Source of the DNA: Bacillus sp. FJAT-27225
GTDB taxonomy: Bacteria > Bacillota > Bacilli > Bacillales > Cytobacillaceae
DNA: 64,000 nt
Direction: 5' to 3'
Assembly: GCF_001685025.1 (NCBI RefSeq)
Contig: NZ_MAYU01000022.1
Span: forward strand, 310,001-374,000
Shown here: piece after piece, positions 25,734 through 34,320 of the stretch
Position numbering within the stretch: the stretch's first letter is position 1
How the letters are laid out: every line of letters starts with the position of its first letter
Translations under genes and position numbers: made by a program
The notes under the pieces: generated by a model
What the model was told of the DNA's origin: nothing
Databases searched by the model: none
What the model saw: only the letters and a program-made list of their open reading frames with translations

Positions 25734-27719
25734 CTACTTAAGATATTGGTCGAACCAGTCGGCAATATAATTGAGCCGGGCAATCCTCAAGTTAGGTTTG
25801 CCGCTCCTTGACAGCTCGTGATTTGCTTCTGGGAAACGAACGAATTTCGCCTCTTTGCCAAGCCGCTTCATTGCTATAAAGAGCTGCTCTGCCTGCTCAA
25901 TCGGGCAACGGTAATCTTTTTCGCCATGAAGGATCAATAAAGGTGTTTCAATGTTTTTTACATAGGCTAGTGGAGAGTGCTTCCACAGCTTTTCAATATC
26001 CTCAAGGCCGGAACCGATCTGCCATTCGGTGAAGTAGTAGCCGATATCGCTCACCCCATAAAAGCTTACCCAGTTGGAAATGGACCGCTGGGTCACAGCA
26101 GCTTTAAATCTGTTTGTGTGGCCGACAATCCAATTTGTCATGAATCCCCCATAGCTTCCCCCGGTAACGCCGAGCCGGTTTTCATCTATGAAATCATACA
26201 TTTCGAGGGCATAATCGACTGCCTTCATAACGTCCCGGTAGTCACCGCCGCCATAATCCCCGCGGACTGCATTCACATACTCCTGGCCGTAACCATGGCT
26301 CCCGCGCGGATTTATGTAAAGGACAGCGTATCCTCTTGATGCGAGGATTTGGAACTCATTCATATACGAGTTTCCATACATCGCATGAGGCCCGCCATGA
26401 ATTTCAAGGATAGCCGGGTATTTCTTCCCTTCCACAAAGCCAGCTGGTTTCATAATCCACCCGTTCAGCTCGTGGCCTTCACTTCCTTCAAACGTGATTG
26501 GCTCTGCTTTGGAAAGAGTTTTGTCCTTAAGAAATGCTTCGTTTACGGATGTAAGCCTTGCTAGGGCACCATCGGTAATTGACAGAAAATATAAATCCCC
26601 AGGCTCGTGGGGTTTGCTGATGGCAACGGCCGCCTTCTGATTTTTACTGTCGACCGACAGGCCGTAAACATGCTGGTCACCCAGGAGTGCAGGATAGAGT
26701 TCTCCATCGGTATTACCGTAGTAAACAACTGTATTGCCCAAGTCGCTTGCAATAAAATAAAAGCTGCTATTATCGTCTCCCCAGATAAAGCCCGGGGTGG
26801 CAGCGCCCTGATGAAAATCGGCAGCAACCACATCGCTGGCTGTTGCATCAAGGCCCTCTGTCTGGCACGTAAAGGCCTTTGTTTCAAAATCGTACAACCA
26901 AACCCGTGCCAGAGTAGCATTTTCGTAGGTTCGCGCTTGGCCGATCAATCCAAGCTTACTGCCGTCTGGTGACCAGGCAGCCCGCCAAAACGAGGTGTCA
27001 CCTGAATCAAGCTTCGTCAACTCAGCAGTTTCGATAGTAAAAAGGTATAGGCCGAGCGTAAACGAGTTATCCTTGTCATCAGAGAGGTCAGCCCCGATTG
27101 CAAGTGTTTTGCCATCTGGCGACCAGCAGTGGAGATGATAATCCTCCTTGCCATCCGTCAATTGCCTGACTTCGCCTGACTCTGCGTCGACGATGGCAAT
27201 CTGTGAATAATTCCCCTTCCAGAAACCATTGGAATCGGATTTGTACTTCATCCTAGTTACCTCAAGAGGTGTAAGCTCCTTCTCCTTTTTCTCGTCGGAT
27301 TTGTCAGTCGCTTTCTTTCCCGTTTCCACCGAAACCTGGAACGCAAGACTGGAACCATCCGGAGACCATATCGGACTTCCGGCGCCATTTTTCAGGTCGG
27401 TAAGCTGCCTGGCTTCGCCTCCAGCGGCACTCACAACATATAGTTGGTTCTTCCCGCTGCGGTTTGAAACAAAAGCAAGCTTCGATCCATCCGGCGACCA
27501 GCGCGGCGAGTGGTTTCTATGTTTCCCAAAGGTCCATTGGGCAGGTTTTGCCTTTCCCTCTGTGGACACAATAAAAATATTCGAGTAGTATTCTTTCTTT
27601 TCACTGCAAATCCCGGTCTCTGTATAAGCGCATAGCGTACCGTCCGGCGAAAGCTGCGGGTCGACCGCCGATTTTAGTTCAAGTAAGTCTTCTGCTTTTA
27701 TGCCTGTAAAGCTCATCAT
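25734..27719 (-). CDS. S9 family prolyl oligopeptidase-type peptidase
   Basis: A 661-residue cytoplasmic acylaminoacyl-peptidase-like enzyme. Residues 1 to about 400 form a TolB/WD-like beta-propeller with repeated SPDGSKLAF and WSPDG motifs. The C-terminal alpha/beta-hydrolase has HGGPHAMYG (oxyanion region), GGSYGG (Ser522), HGEKDYR (Asp602) and EANHELS (His634), so the triad is complete. The start at 27719 (MMSFTGIKAEDL) follows GAAGGTGGG; the frame runs on to 27962, overlapping the divergent gene, without a ribosome site. B. subtilis YuxL is the likely relative. Physiological substrates are unknown. Confidence 0.92.
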   Translation of the reverse strand: MMSFTGIKAEDLLELKSAVDPQLSPDGTLCAYTETGICSEKKEYYSNIFIVSTEGKAKPAQWTFGKHRNHSPRWSPDGSKLAFVSNRSGKNQLYVVSAAGGEARQLTDLKNGAGSPIWSPDGSSLAFQVSVETGKKATDKSDEKKEKELTPLEVTRMKYKSDSNGFWKGNYSQIAIVDAESGEVRQLTDGKEDYHLHCWSPDGKTLAIGADLSDDKDNSFTLGLYLFTIETAELTKLDSGDTSFWRAAWSPDGSKLGLIGQARTYENATLARVWLYDFETKAFTCQTEGLDATASDVVAADFHQGAATPGFIWGDDNSSFYFIASDLGNTVVYYGNTDGELYPALLGDQHVYGLSVDSKNQKAAVAISKPHEPGDLYFLSITDGALARLTSVNEAFLKDKTLSKAEPITFEGSEGHELNGWIMKPAGFVEGKKYPAILEIHGGPHAMYGNSYMNEFQILASRGYAVLYINPRGSHGYGQEYVNAVRGDYGGGDYRDVMKAVDYALEMYDFIDENRLGVTGGSYGGFMTNWIVGHTNRFKAAVTQRSISNWVSFYGVSDIGYYFTEWQIGSGLEDIEKLWKHSPLAYVKNIETPLLILHGEKDYRCPIEQAEQLFIAMKRLGKEAKFVRFPEANHELSRSGKPNLRIARLNYIADWFDQYLK

Positions 27720-27915
27720 TTTCCCACCTTCTATGTTGTTAATTAAATTATTTCGACAACAGAAATAATTTTCCTGCAACAATTTCTCGTTTTTTATAAT
27801 TTTTACGCATAAATTAAATACGAAGACAAATTCATCGTTTTCATATTGCGTATTCTTTTTAAATTTCGTATGATAAAAACGAACAAATGTTCTTATTTTG
27901 GAAGGAGTTATCAAG

Positions 27916-28338
27916 ATGACAAGAATACCTGAAAAAGACCGCGATATCATGGAGCTGGCCATTTATTTACCTATGGTACTGACGATTTTGAACAGGGACA
28001 TTGCTGTTATTGAAAATAGCCCATTCAAATTAAGAAAACCGTACAAGGAACTCGTCGAGGACACGATAAAGGCTGTACAGAAAGAGCTTTTCAGGGTAAA
28101 GGCATATATGAAGGCAAACAAGCTGAAGGTGATGGAGACGAAGCGGGATGAGGCATTTACGATGTTCCTATTCCTTTACAATGGGTACGAAGAATACCAC
28201 AACTATTTTAACCCCCGTATCCGCAATAAAGTGCAGGAGTTGATGGAGTATTATTTTATCGGCAGACATCGTAAGAAAGAGGAAGCATCAACAGATCAGT
28301 CAGCGAAAGGCCAACTCGGTGAATCTGGCACAGGCTGA
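27916..28338 (+). CDS. yhjD: YhjD-like conserved protein
   Basis: A 140-residue cytoplasmic protein, function unknown. It is helical and charged: MTRIPEKDRDIMELAIYLPM, then a core with KRDEAFTMFLFLYNGYEEYH and NYFNPRIRNKVQELMEYYF. The wording matches what I recall of B. subtilis YhjD (120 residues), and a location near yhjE, sipV and comK agrees with that. The C-terminal 20 residues are a polar extension. ATG at 27916 has GGAAGGAG 9 bases upstream. It is divergent from the S9 peptidase. Confidence 0.75.
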   Translation: MTRIPEKDRDIMELAIYLPMVLTILNRDIAVIENSPFKLRKPYKELVEDTIKAVQKELFRVKAYMKANKLKVMETKRDEAFTMFLFLYNGYEEYHNYFNPRIRNKVQELMEYYFIGRHRKKEEASTDQSAKGQLGESGTG

Positions 28339-28370
28339 AAAGCCGGGATTTTAAAATGGTGCTATACATT

Positions 28371-28931
28371 TTACTCCATAAACTGGCCATACCTGCGGTG
28401 CTGTTCGGAAGCTTCTAATGGCCTTGGCCTATGGACGACATAATAGGATTTGCGTTCCATTTGCTCGATTCGCTGCATGAGTTTTGTACGGAGCAATGCT
28501 GTGCGCAAAAGCTGGTTTTTGAAGGAACTATAGGAGACCGGAAGCGGGTAGGAGTGCTTATTCTGGAACGTCACCAGCGTATCCCCAACCGAGGTTCGTT
28601 CATGATGCATGACATGTTCATGCGAAATCCAAATACACTCTGGACGGTTTGGCGATGTTGTAGGGAAAAGGTAAATAAAGTTGGTGGGGTCAACAACGAT
28701 GGGGACCTTGTGGGTGATGCCAATTAATTGCCGTGTTCCTTCTCTCCTGCCGTCAAAGGAGCTGCCAAAGTATTCACAGCTTTTCCGGACAATTTCAATT
28801 GGCTTAAACGGGGAGATGAACTCATCATCGAGCTCAAAAATTTGCGAATACACCTTGCTTCCGTATACAAACGGTTTAATGAACATCGTACAAGGGTTAA
28901 TCTCATATTCTTCTATTTGCTTTTGCTTCAC
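28371..28931 (-). CDS. comK: ComK, competence transcription factor
   Basis: A 186-residue master activator of DNA-uptake genes; it binds pairs of AT-boxes (AAAA-N5-TTTT) as a tetramer and activates its own gene. The diagnostic middle is intact: IVRKSCEYFGSSFDGRREGT, ITHKVPIVVDPTNFIYLFPT, RPECIWISHEHV and LPVSYSSFKNQLLRTALLRTK. No frameshift or disruption is present. The C-terminal tail, which in B. subtilis is the MecA-degradation handle, differs (RRYGQFME). Several AT-rich tracts lie upstream, but no exact ComK box pair was found by eye. Confidence 0.95.
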   Translation of the reverse strand: MKQKQIEEYEINPCTMFIKPFVYGSKVYSQIFELDDEFISPFKPIEIVRKSCEYFGSSFDGRREGTRQLIGITHKVPIVVDPTNFIYLFPTTSPNRPECIWISHEHVMHHERTSVGDTLVTFQNKHSYPLPVSYSSFKNQLLRTALLRTKLMQRIEQMERKSYYVVHRPRPLEASEQHRRYGQFME

Positions 28932-29125
28932 AGTTTCAACTCCTCAAAATTAATCGGTACTTGTCCATCATATCATTCCTCTTCCATAAATTTTCAATCG
29001 CAATCAAAAGTTGCGAATTTATACACAATCTAATTGCAGAAATATTTTTCTGAAAATTAAAATAATTAGTTGATTTTACTTCCTCCACCCAATATAATAA
29101 AAAAAAGCAGCAGGGGGGATAGAAA

Positions 29126-29359
29126 ATGAATGAAAAATCCTATACGGAATTAATGAAAATTAGCGCAATGAAAAAGGAAAAGGCTGAAGGATCGCTCCAG
29201 GACATGTACATTGAGATGCTGCTGCACGAAATCCAGCTGAATCTTGAAAAAGAAAGATTGCTGAAAAAAATTGATGAGGCACTTGAACAGCGAAACAAAC
29301 CGGTATTCCTCAACTTGACAGGAAGCCTCAGGGAATTGAACGAAAAATATGGGGCTTAA
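29126..29359 (+). CDS. IDEAL-domain protein (YhzC-like)
   Basis: A 77-residue helical protein carrying the IDEAL motif KKIDEALEQRNKPVFLNLTG followed by LRELNEKYG near the C-terminus. It starts MNEKSYTELMKISAMKKEKA after the strong ribosome site AGGGGGG. B. subtilis has a similar small gene (yhzC, by memory) next to comK, and this one is divergent from comK with a shared 190-bp control region. Its role is unknown; adaptor or regulator functions have been seen for other IDEAL proteins. Confidence 0.85.
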   Translation: MNEKSYTELMKISAMKKEKAEGSLQDMYIEMLLHEIQLNLEKERLLKKIDEALEQRNKPVFLNLTGSLRELNEKYGA

Positions 29360-29388
29360 AAGAGCCAAATGACGTCACAAAAAAAGAT

Positions 29389-29420
29389 AAATCCGTCCCG
29401 AAGCCGGGGCGGATTTTTTT
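29389..29420 (+). terminator. Terminator of the IDEAL-domain gene
   Basis: AAATCCGTCCCG-AAGC-CGGGGCGGATTT, 12-bp stem with one G:T-type mismatch, followed by a run of T. Confidence 0.9.
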
Positions 29421-29561
29421 GGTTTTCTTATAGCCGCGGAGCTCAAATGAGATACATTTCGCGCACCCCTGGCGTCTGAAACGCTATCAATATTGGCGGA
29501 AATTTGCGAGTGATTTCGTTCCCGGCGGTAAATCACAGCATGTCCATTGAAAATCGATGAC

Positions 29562-30230
29562 CTACTTGCTATTCAAGGGAACAATAATTTGCTTGTCTTC
29601 ATTCCTCGCCGAATTTACGAGAGTCGAGACCTCGTAGAAGTCAACTTTTTCGGAAGGATATGGCGCAAGCAGTGATGTTAATTCAAGCGGATCATTTACA
29701 CTGGGATCAAGCCAGATTTCCTGTTGTTCCGGCTCAAGGATTGCTGGCATCCGGTCGTGGATGGCACCTGTTTTTTCGTTTGCTGCGGTCGTAATGATGG
29801 TACATGAAAAAATGGTTTTTCCATCCTTGTCCCAGCGGTCGAATAACCCTGCAAAAGCAAACGGGGTATCGTCCGAACTGACAAACCGGTAAGGCTGTTT
29901 GATTTTCCCCTCCCGCTTCCACTCAAAATAGCCATCAGCCGGGATTAAACATCTTCGGGTCTTCAACGGATGTTTGAAGCTCGGCTTCTCATGGACTGAT
30001 TCTGAACGGGCATTTATCATTTTATAGCCGATTTTTTCATCATTGGCCCAAAACGGAATGAGTCCCCAGCGAAATTCCATTCCAACACGCTTTCCATTCC
30101 TATTTACAATTGCAAGGATATCCGTACCTGGGGCTATGTTATATCGGGGAGCCAATTCCCCGGCAAACTCGAAATCGTATTGCTGCATTAAAGCATATAC
30201 GTCAGTAATAAGTGAGAAACGTCCGCACAT
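29562..30230 (-). CDS. SOS response-associated peptidase (SRAP/YedK/HMCES family)
   Basis: A 222-residue protein that covalently traps abasic sites in single-stranded DNA. The catalytic Cys2 directly follows Met (MCGRFSL), so self-exposure of Cys is intact. Further active-site parts are APRYNIAPGTDI, the INARSESVHEKPSF block, the PADGYFEWKR motif (Glu) and the HDRMPAIL motif (His). Length matches the family. A perfect 14-bp inverted repeat ends 15 bases upstream of the start and touches the ribosome-site region. Confidence 0.93.
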   Translation of the reverse strand: MCGRFSLITDVYALMQQYDFEFAGELAPRYNIAPGTDILAIVNRNGKRVGMEFRWGLIPFWANDEKIGYKMINARSESVHEKPSFKHPLKTRRCLIPADGYFEWKREGKIKQPYRFVSSDDTPFAFAGLFDRWDKDGKTIFSCTIITTAANEKTGAIHDRMPAILEPEQQEIWLDPSVNDPLELTSLLAPYPSEKVDFYEVSTLVNSARNEDKQIIVPLNSK

Positions 30231-30244
30231 CTTATTTCATCCCC

Positions 30245-30275
30245 CGTTCATGTTAAAAAAATTTTAACATGAACG
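30245..30275. promoter_or_regulatory. Perfect inverted repeat at the SRAP gene start
   Basis: CGTTCATGTTAAAA and TTTTAACATGAACG are separated by 3 bases. The repeat lies directly upstream of GGGGATG and the SRAP start codon. It lacks a following T-run on the minus strand, so an operator or mRNA 5' hairpin is more likely than a terminator. It does not match the Bacillus LexA box (CGAAC-N4-GTTCG). Confidence 0.55.
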
Positions 30276-30309
30276 AGAATGTTTATAAAAGAAATGGCCT
30301 TAATTGGAA

Positions 30310-30378
30310 AGCACGGCACCTTTTCTGTGGAACATAGTCTGTGGAACAAGAAAAAACGGGTGGTGCCTGGCACTGTTC
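30310..30378. repeat. Small dispersed-type palindrome (GTGCCTGGCAC)
   Basis: GGCACGGCACC at the left and GGTGGTGCCTGGCACTG at the right enclose a duplicated TCTGTGGAACA. The right part resembles short GTGCCTGGCAC repeats I recall from several Bacillus genomes. It ends at the stop of the M14 peptidase gene. Confidence 0.4.
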
Positions 30379-30381
30379 GCA

Positions 30382-31572
30382 TTATACATACAAGCCGGCC
30401 AGAAAAATCCCCAGGCTTTCTTCATATATTTCATTGAATTGTGTAAGTGGAAGTGGATTCACTCCCCTGCCAAGCTCAACGGTAAAGCCTGGCCGGCGCC
30501 AGTCCTGGATGAACCAATCCTTGTAGCCGGCATAGCTCTCAATGGTTTTAACAGGTTCATAGCCGCTGACTCTTGCAAACTCATTGACCATTGTTTCGGA
30601 TACTGGCGGCTCCAAATTTTCAAAGCCCCAATAAATGACCTGTCCTTGGGTATGGAAGGCTAGTACTCTTGCAAAATCCCGTTCTCTTGTCAGGTTAGCC
30701 ATCGCAATTGCTTCAGGTTCCGATAACGGGCTTTCGCCGCCGTAATTCCTCGGTCCTGGCACCTTTGGATTCCGGGCCCGTTCCAGTTCCCATCTTGCCG
30801 GGAACTGATCATTCAAATCAACCCCGCGCAAGTTCGCCTTCCAGTTTGAAAAATCTGTGCTTCCATTGTTCCAGCCAACCACCCTTCTGTACCATGGATC
30901 AGTTGGCGGGAGACCGTTGATAACGAGATGGACTCCATCCGGGTTGACCATCGGAACCATCGAGAGGGTTGATTGCTGATACAACCGGAAAACCGAAAGG
31001 CCCCGGATTCCTGTCTGATTTGCCAATGCCAATAAATAGTCATTCAAAAACGTCATTAAAACAGGCGTCGTAATCCATTCATTTGCGTGGAAAGATCCAT
31101 TGTAATGGACCCGCCTGCTGCCATTGCCAATCAGAACCTCTGGAATGCTCCTGCCGGCGACCGAATTTCCAATCGAAGAAACGCGCAAAAAAGGATAGAC
31201 AGTTTGCAGTCTAGAAAGGTCGTTCATCATCGCCCGATGGTCATACTGACGTCTGCCCTGGACAAGTCTCCACGTAATTCTAAGCGGCAGGGAAATGGTT
31301 TGGCCGACTTGAAGCCTGTTCGGATTAATGCCTGGATTCACAAGCAGGACAGCATCGAGCGAAAGATTCCTGCTTTGCGCAATCCTCCACAAAGTATCGC
31401 CAGGCCTGATTTGATAACGAGTGGCGACAAATCCCGGAATCCTAATTCGTTGCCCGATAGCCAGTGCCTGTGTATTTATCCCTCTGTTGGAATCAACAAT
31501 AAGCTGCAACGTAATTTTAAACAGCTGGCTGTAATACCAGAGTGTATCGCCTCTCCTGACGGTTATATCCAT
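30382..31572 (-). CDS. LysM and M14-domain gamma-D-glutamyl-diamino acid endopeptidase
   Basis: A 396-residue zinc carboxypeptidase-fold enzyme that cuts peptidoglycan stem peptides, like endopeptidase I of Lysinibacillus sphaericus. Two LysM repeats at residues 1-95 (RRGDTLWYYSQLFKITLQLI and RPGDTLWRIAQSRNLSLDAV) bind glycan. In the M14 domain HANEW supplies the first zinc His and Glu, AFHTQGQ the later His, and TVELGRG the catalytic Glu. No signal peptide precedes the LysM repeats, as in spore-associated members. The start at 31572 uses GGGGAGAGG; an upstream in-frame start at 31608 lacks one. Confidence 0.9.
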   Translation of the reverse strand: MDITVRRGDTLWYYSQLFKITLQLIVDSNRGINTQALAIGQRIRIPGFVATRYQIRPGDTLWRIAQSRNLSLDAVLLVNPGINPNRLQVGQTISLPLRITWRLVQGRRQYDHRAMMNDLSRLQTVYPFLRVSSIGNSVAGRSIPEVLIGNGSRRVHYNGSFHANEWITTPVLMTFLNDYLLALANQTGIRGLSVFRLYQQSTLSMVPMVNPDGVHLVINGLPPTDPWYRRVVGWNNGSTDFSNWKANLRGVDLNDQFPARWELERARNPKVPGPRNYGGESPLSEPEAIAMANLTRERDFARVLAFHTQGQVIYWGFENLEPPVSETMVNEFARVSGYEPVKTIESYAGYKDWFIQDWRRPGFTVELGRGVNPLPLTQFNEIYEESLGIFLAGLYV

Positions 31573-31675
31573 GCCTCTCCCCACCCTATTTAAACATGTA
31601 TTCACCACACTATATGTATCGATAATCCGATTTATCCCGTTTCAGCATACGGCCGAGGATGCTGTATTTTTTAAA

Positions 31676-31702
31676 AAAGAAAAGGCCGGGAAGCCCCGGC
31701 CT
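31676..31702 (-). terminator. Terminator of the M48 protease gene
   Basis: AGGCCGGG-AAG-CCCCGGCCT hairpin followed on the minus strand by TTTTCTTTTTT, 4 bases past the stop codon. Confidence 0.9.
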
Positions 31703-31706
31703 AACG

Positions 31707-32978
31707 TTAATCTTTCTTGTGTTTGATCTCATATTCCTCCAGCCTGGATATGCGCTCAAGCATAGTGGGATGCCCATAGCGGAATACCTTAACCAAAAAT
31801 GGCGGATTTACCTGGCTTAGTCCGCTCCGGGTCAACTCCTGAAAACTGCCGATAGCCGCCTGCGGGTTCTTTGTTAAATTGATTGCGTACGTATCCGCTC
31901 TTGTTTCCTGATAACGTGAAACGGCATTCGAGACGGGGCTTGAGATGAACATCAGCATCGACAGAATGACTAAGATGAGCGGCAGGCTGCGGATATCGTC
32001 GGCGGATGGAACTTTTAATTCCTTCCCCCATTTTCCAAGAACTCGTTTCATAATTACTTGGACCAGATATAACCCTAGAAGCGTCAGCAGCAAGTAGCCC
32101 GCTATCCCGATATACAAGTGCTTTTCAACATAATGGGCCATTTCGTGCGCCATAATGAATAATATTTGGTCGTCGTCAAGGCGGTTCAGCGTCGTATCCC
32201 AGAGAACGATTCTCGAATTGGAGCCAATCCCGTTAACGTAGGCATTCATCGCATTCGTTTTTTCCGCCATATTCACCTCGTACACATGCTCGGCAGGTAT
32301 ATGGGCCTGGCTTGCCAGGTCAAGGATTTTGGCTTCAAGTTCCTTGTTTTTCAGCGGGTAAAAATCATTGTATAACGGATCAATAATCACCGGCTGCAGG
32401 AACATCATGAACAGCGTAAATGGAATGGTCAAGAGCCATGCAGGCAGCCACCAGCGCCTTGGGAATTTTTTTAACAGAAAATAAAGAACGGGGATAATAA
32501 TTAGTAAAGTTGCATAGTTAATCCAAAAATCAATCAGTTCATCCTTCATCCAGGATGGAAAGGTTTGGGTTGAAATATTATACGTCTTTGACAGCTTGTA
32601 GCCAATATAGCTCAGCGGGAGCACGGCTACATATCCAGCCAGGGATAACCAGAACAAGTAAATCGGCGTCCGGAGGAACTTTCTTGGGGCAGAGTCATCA
32701 GCCCAGCGTTTAAAGCACGTATTGAGCCCGGTAAGCATGATTAAAATGTAAAACAGCCATTCCCATGGAGATGCCAGGAAAAACAGCAGATTTCGTATTT
32801 TTGAATATTCCCCGGTCAATTCAAGTTCGCGGCCATTCAAAAATGTCGCGGGGTCGGCACTCGTTCCCTGGTATTCGAACGGAAGCGCGGAACTTGAGAA
32901 ATGAAACAAATACCAATAAAAGAAAAGTCCGTAGAGCGCAAAAGCCAGGATTGCAAATACCCCTATCTTCCTTGCCAT
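31707..32978 (-). CDS. yhfN: M48 family membrane metalloprotease (YhfN, Ste24-like)
   Basis: A 423-residue polytopic zinc protease of the CAAX-prenyl-protease type. The zinc motif is HEMAHYVEKH (about residues 278-287) and the third ligand region is ETRADTYAINL. At least seven hydrophobic segments surround it. The conserved NAMNAYVNGIGSNSRIVLWDTTL block precedes the active site. AAGGAGG precedes the start. Related enzymes do membrane-protein quality control; prenylated substrates are not expected in bacteria. Gene position near lcfB and lplJ matches B. subtilis yhfN. Confidence 0.9.
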   Translation of the reverse strand: MARKIGVFAILAFALYGLFFYWYLFHFSSSALPFEYQGTSADPATFLNGRELELTGEYSKIRNLLFFLASPWEWLFYILIMLTGLNTCFKRWADDSAPRKFLRTPIYLFWLSLAGYVAVLPLSYIGYKLSKTYNISTQTFPSWMKDELIDFWINYATLLIIIPVLYFLLKKFPRRWWLPAWLLTIPFTLFMMFLQPVIIDPLYNDFYPLKNKELEAKILDLASQAHIPAEHVYEVNMAEKTNAMNAYVNGIGSNSRIVLWDTTLNRLDDDQILFIMAHEMAHYVEKHLYIGIAGYLLLTLLGLYLVQVIMKRVLGKWGKELKVPSADDIRSLPLILVILSMLMFISSPVSNAVSRYQETRADTYAINLTKNPQAAIGSFQELTRSGLSQVNPPFLVKVFRYGHPTMLERISRLEEYEIKHKKD

Positions 32979-33111
32979 AGTGTGTCCTCCTTTTTGTACA
33001 GCCTCTCTCTTATTAGTTTAGTATAAAAGTCTTTGTTTAGAACGAGCTTGCCCTAAGCTTTGAGGACATGTTCCAATTATTCCAGAAAAAGCAGGAATCA
33101 AACCCCGAAAA

Positions 33112-33135
33112 AAACCGTTCCCCTGTAAGGAACGG
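33112..33135 (-). terminator. Terminator of azlCD
   Basis: CCGTTCC-CCTGTAA-GGAACGG hairpin followed on the minus strand by a run of T, just past the azlD stop codon. Confidence 0.85.
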
Positions 33136-33138
33136 CAC

Positions 33139-33444
33139 TTAAAGGAAACTTGATATGACAGACAGGACAGCAATGCTGCCAATTACGACAACAATTACAT
33201 TTGCCCCAAGGAAGGCGATGACAAACGCTGAAGCAGCTCCGATCAGCCCGAATCTCAAATCCTCGTTGATGGATAGGATTCCCGGAAAAATCAAGGCACC
33301 GAGTGTAGCGAACGGAACATTTTTTAAAACGCCCTGCAGGAATGGCGGCAGCTCCTTCCCTTTAAAAAGGACAAATGGCAGCATTCGCGGGATATACGTG
33401 ACGATTCCCATCCCGATAATCATCCATACTATTTCACTCTTCAT
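33139..33444 (-). CDS. azlD: AzlD, branched-chain amino acid exporter small subunit
   Basis: A 101-residue membrane protein with four hydrophobic segments. IGMGIVTYIPRMLPFVLFKG near the N-terminus is the AzlD signature, followed by LPPFLQGVLKNVPFATLGAL. It works with AzlC to export branched-chain amino acids or analogues such as 4-azaleucine. It overlaps the azlC end by 11 bases and ends just before a terminator. Confidence 0.88.
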   Translation of the reverse strand: MKSEIVWMIIGMGIVTYIPRMLPFVLFKGKELPPFLQGVLKNVPFATLGALIFPGILSINEDLRFGLIGAASAFVIAFLGANVIVVVIGSIAVLSVISSFL

Positions 33445-34168
33445 TGCCGGCCACCTTCTTTCCTCTCAAATGCACAACTGCTTCTGCTATAACTGCGGAC
33501 AGCAGTGTTGATGCTACAATCGACCAGCCAGTCTCAAGCAGGCCACCGATTGTAAAAATCGTATTGAAAGCAGCTGCCATTACAGCCAGATAGACGACCT
33601 TTGCATTGCCCTTCATCGACGGGACTAGCAAACCGATAAACATTGCAAACAGGGCGACAGACATTCCATCCTGCAGCGATTGCGGCAAATTGGCGCCGAT
33701 CAAATGGCCGATGCCCGAGAAAACGACCCAGCTCGAATACGAAATCAGAATGAGGCCAAACATATACCCCTTCCTGACTTCTCCCTCCTTCGTTGCGGCG
33801 ACCGAAAATGTTTCGTCGGTCAAACCAAAGGAATAAATGGCCTTGGCCGCAACATCGCCCTCTGGCGCTTTTTCATTCAATGAAGTAGCCATTAAAAAGT
33901 GCCTAATATTGACAATGAACGTCGTCAGGACAATTTCGAAAATGCCCGTCCCAAGGCTCAATAGGCTTAATGATATGTATTGGGCCGCCCCGGCAAAGAC
34001 AATCAGGCTCATCAACAATGTTTCACTAGCTGAAAGACCCGCCGACTTTGCCAGAAGCCCGAACGTTAGCGCAATTGGAAAATAGCCAATTGCAATACTG
34101 ACTCCAGCCTGTAGGCCAGACTTAAAATCCGTTGAAGCAGGTATTCTGCCAGCTGTAGTTTCCGCCAT
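33434..34168 (-). CDS. azlC: AzlC, branched-chain amino acid exporter large subunit
   Basis: A 244-residue membrane protein with about six hydrophobic segments. SGLQAGVSIAIGYFPIALTF, LLAKSAGLSASETLLMSLIV, FAGAAQY and the NIRHFLMATSL motif are typical of AzlC. It forms a two-component exporter with AzlD. A plain upstream region (34169-34320) without a clear promoter separates it from the 52-bp repeat array. Confidence 0.9.
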   Translation of the reverse strand: MAETTAGRIPASTDFKSGLQAGVSIAIGYFPIALTFGLLAKSAGLSASETLLMSLIVFAGAAQYISLSLLSLGTGIFEIVLTTFIVNIRHFLMATSLNEKAPEGDVAAKAIYSFGLTDETFSVAATKEGEVRKGYMFGLILISYSSWVVFSGIGHLIGANLPQSLQDGMSVALFAMFIGLLVPSMKGNAKVVYLAVMAAAFNTIFTIGGLLETGWSIVASTLLSAVIAEAVVHLRGKKVAGNEE

Positions 34169-34320
34169 TTTCCATCCCCCTCGTCATGCGCAATCTCTTT
34201 AAGGATAGATTTTACCAAAAACTTTCGAGATCGGCATCTATATTTTGCGGTTTTCGGAATTTTCCCGGACTCCTCAACAGTAGAAACTCTATTTAATAGT
34301 TAAAATTCAGTTGGTTCACG

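Noticed and set aside
28932-29125. ComK boxes between comK and the IDEAL gene
   Set aside because: Several AT tracts exist, but no pair fits AAAA-N5-TTTT at the required spacing by eye.
30245-30275. LexA/DinR box upstream of the SRAP gene
   Set aside because: The arms read GTTC...GAAC (outward), not CGAAC-N4-GTTCG; the spacing is also wrong.
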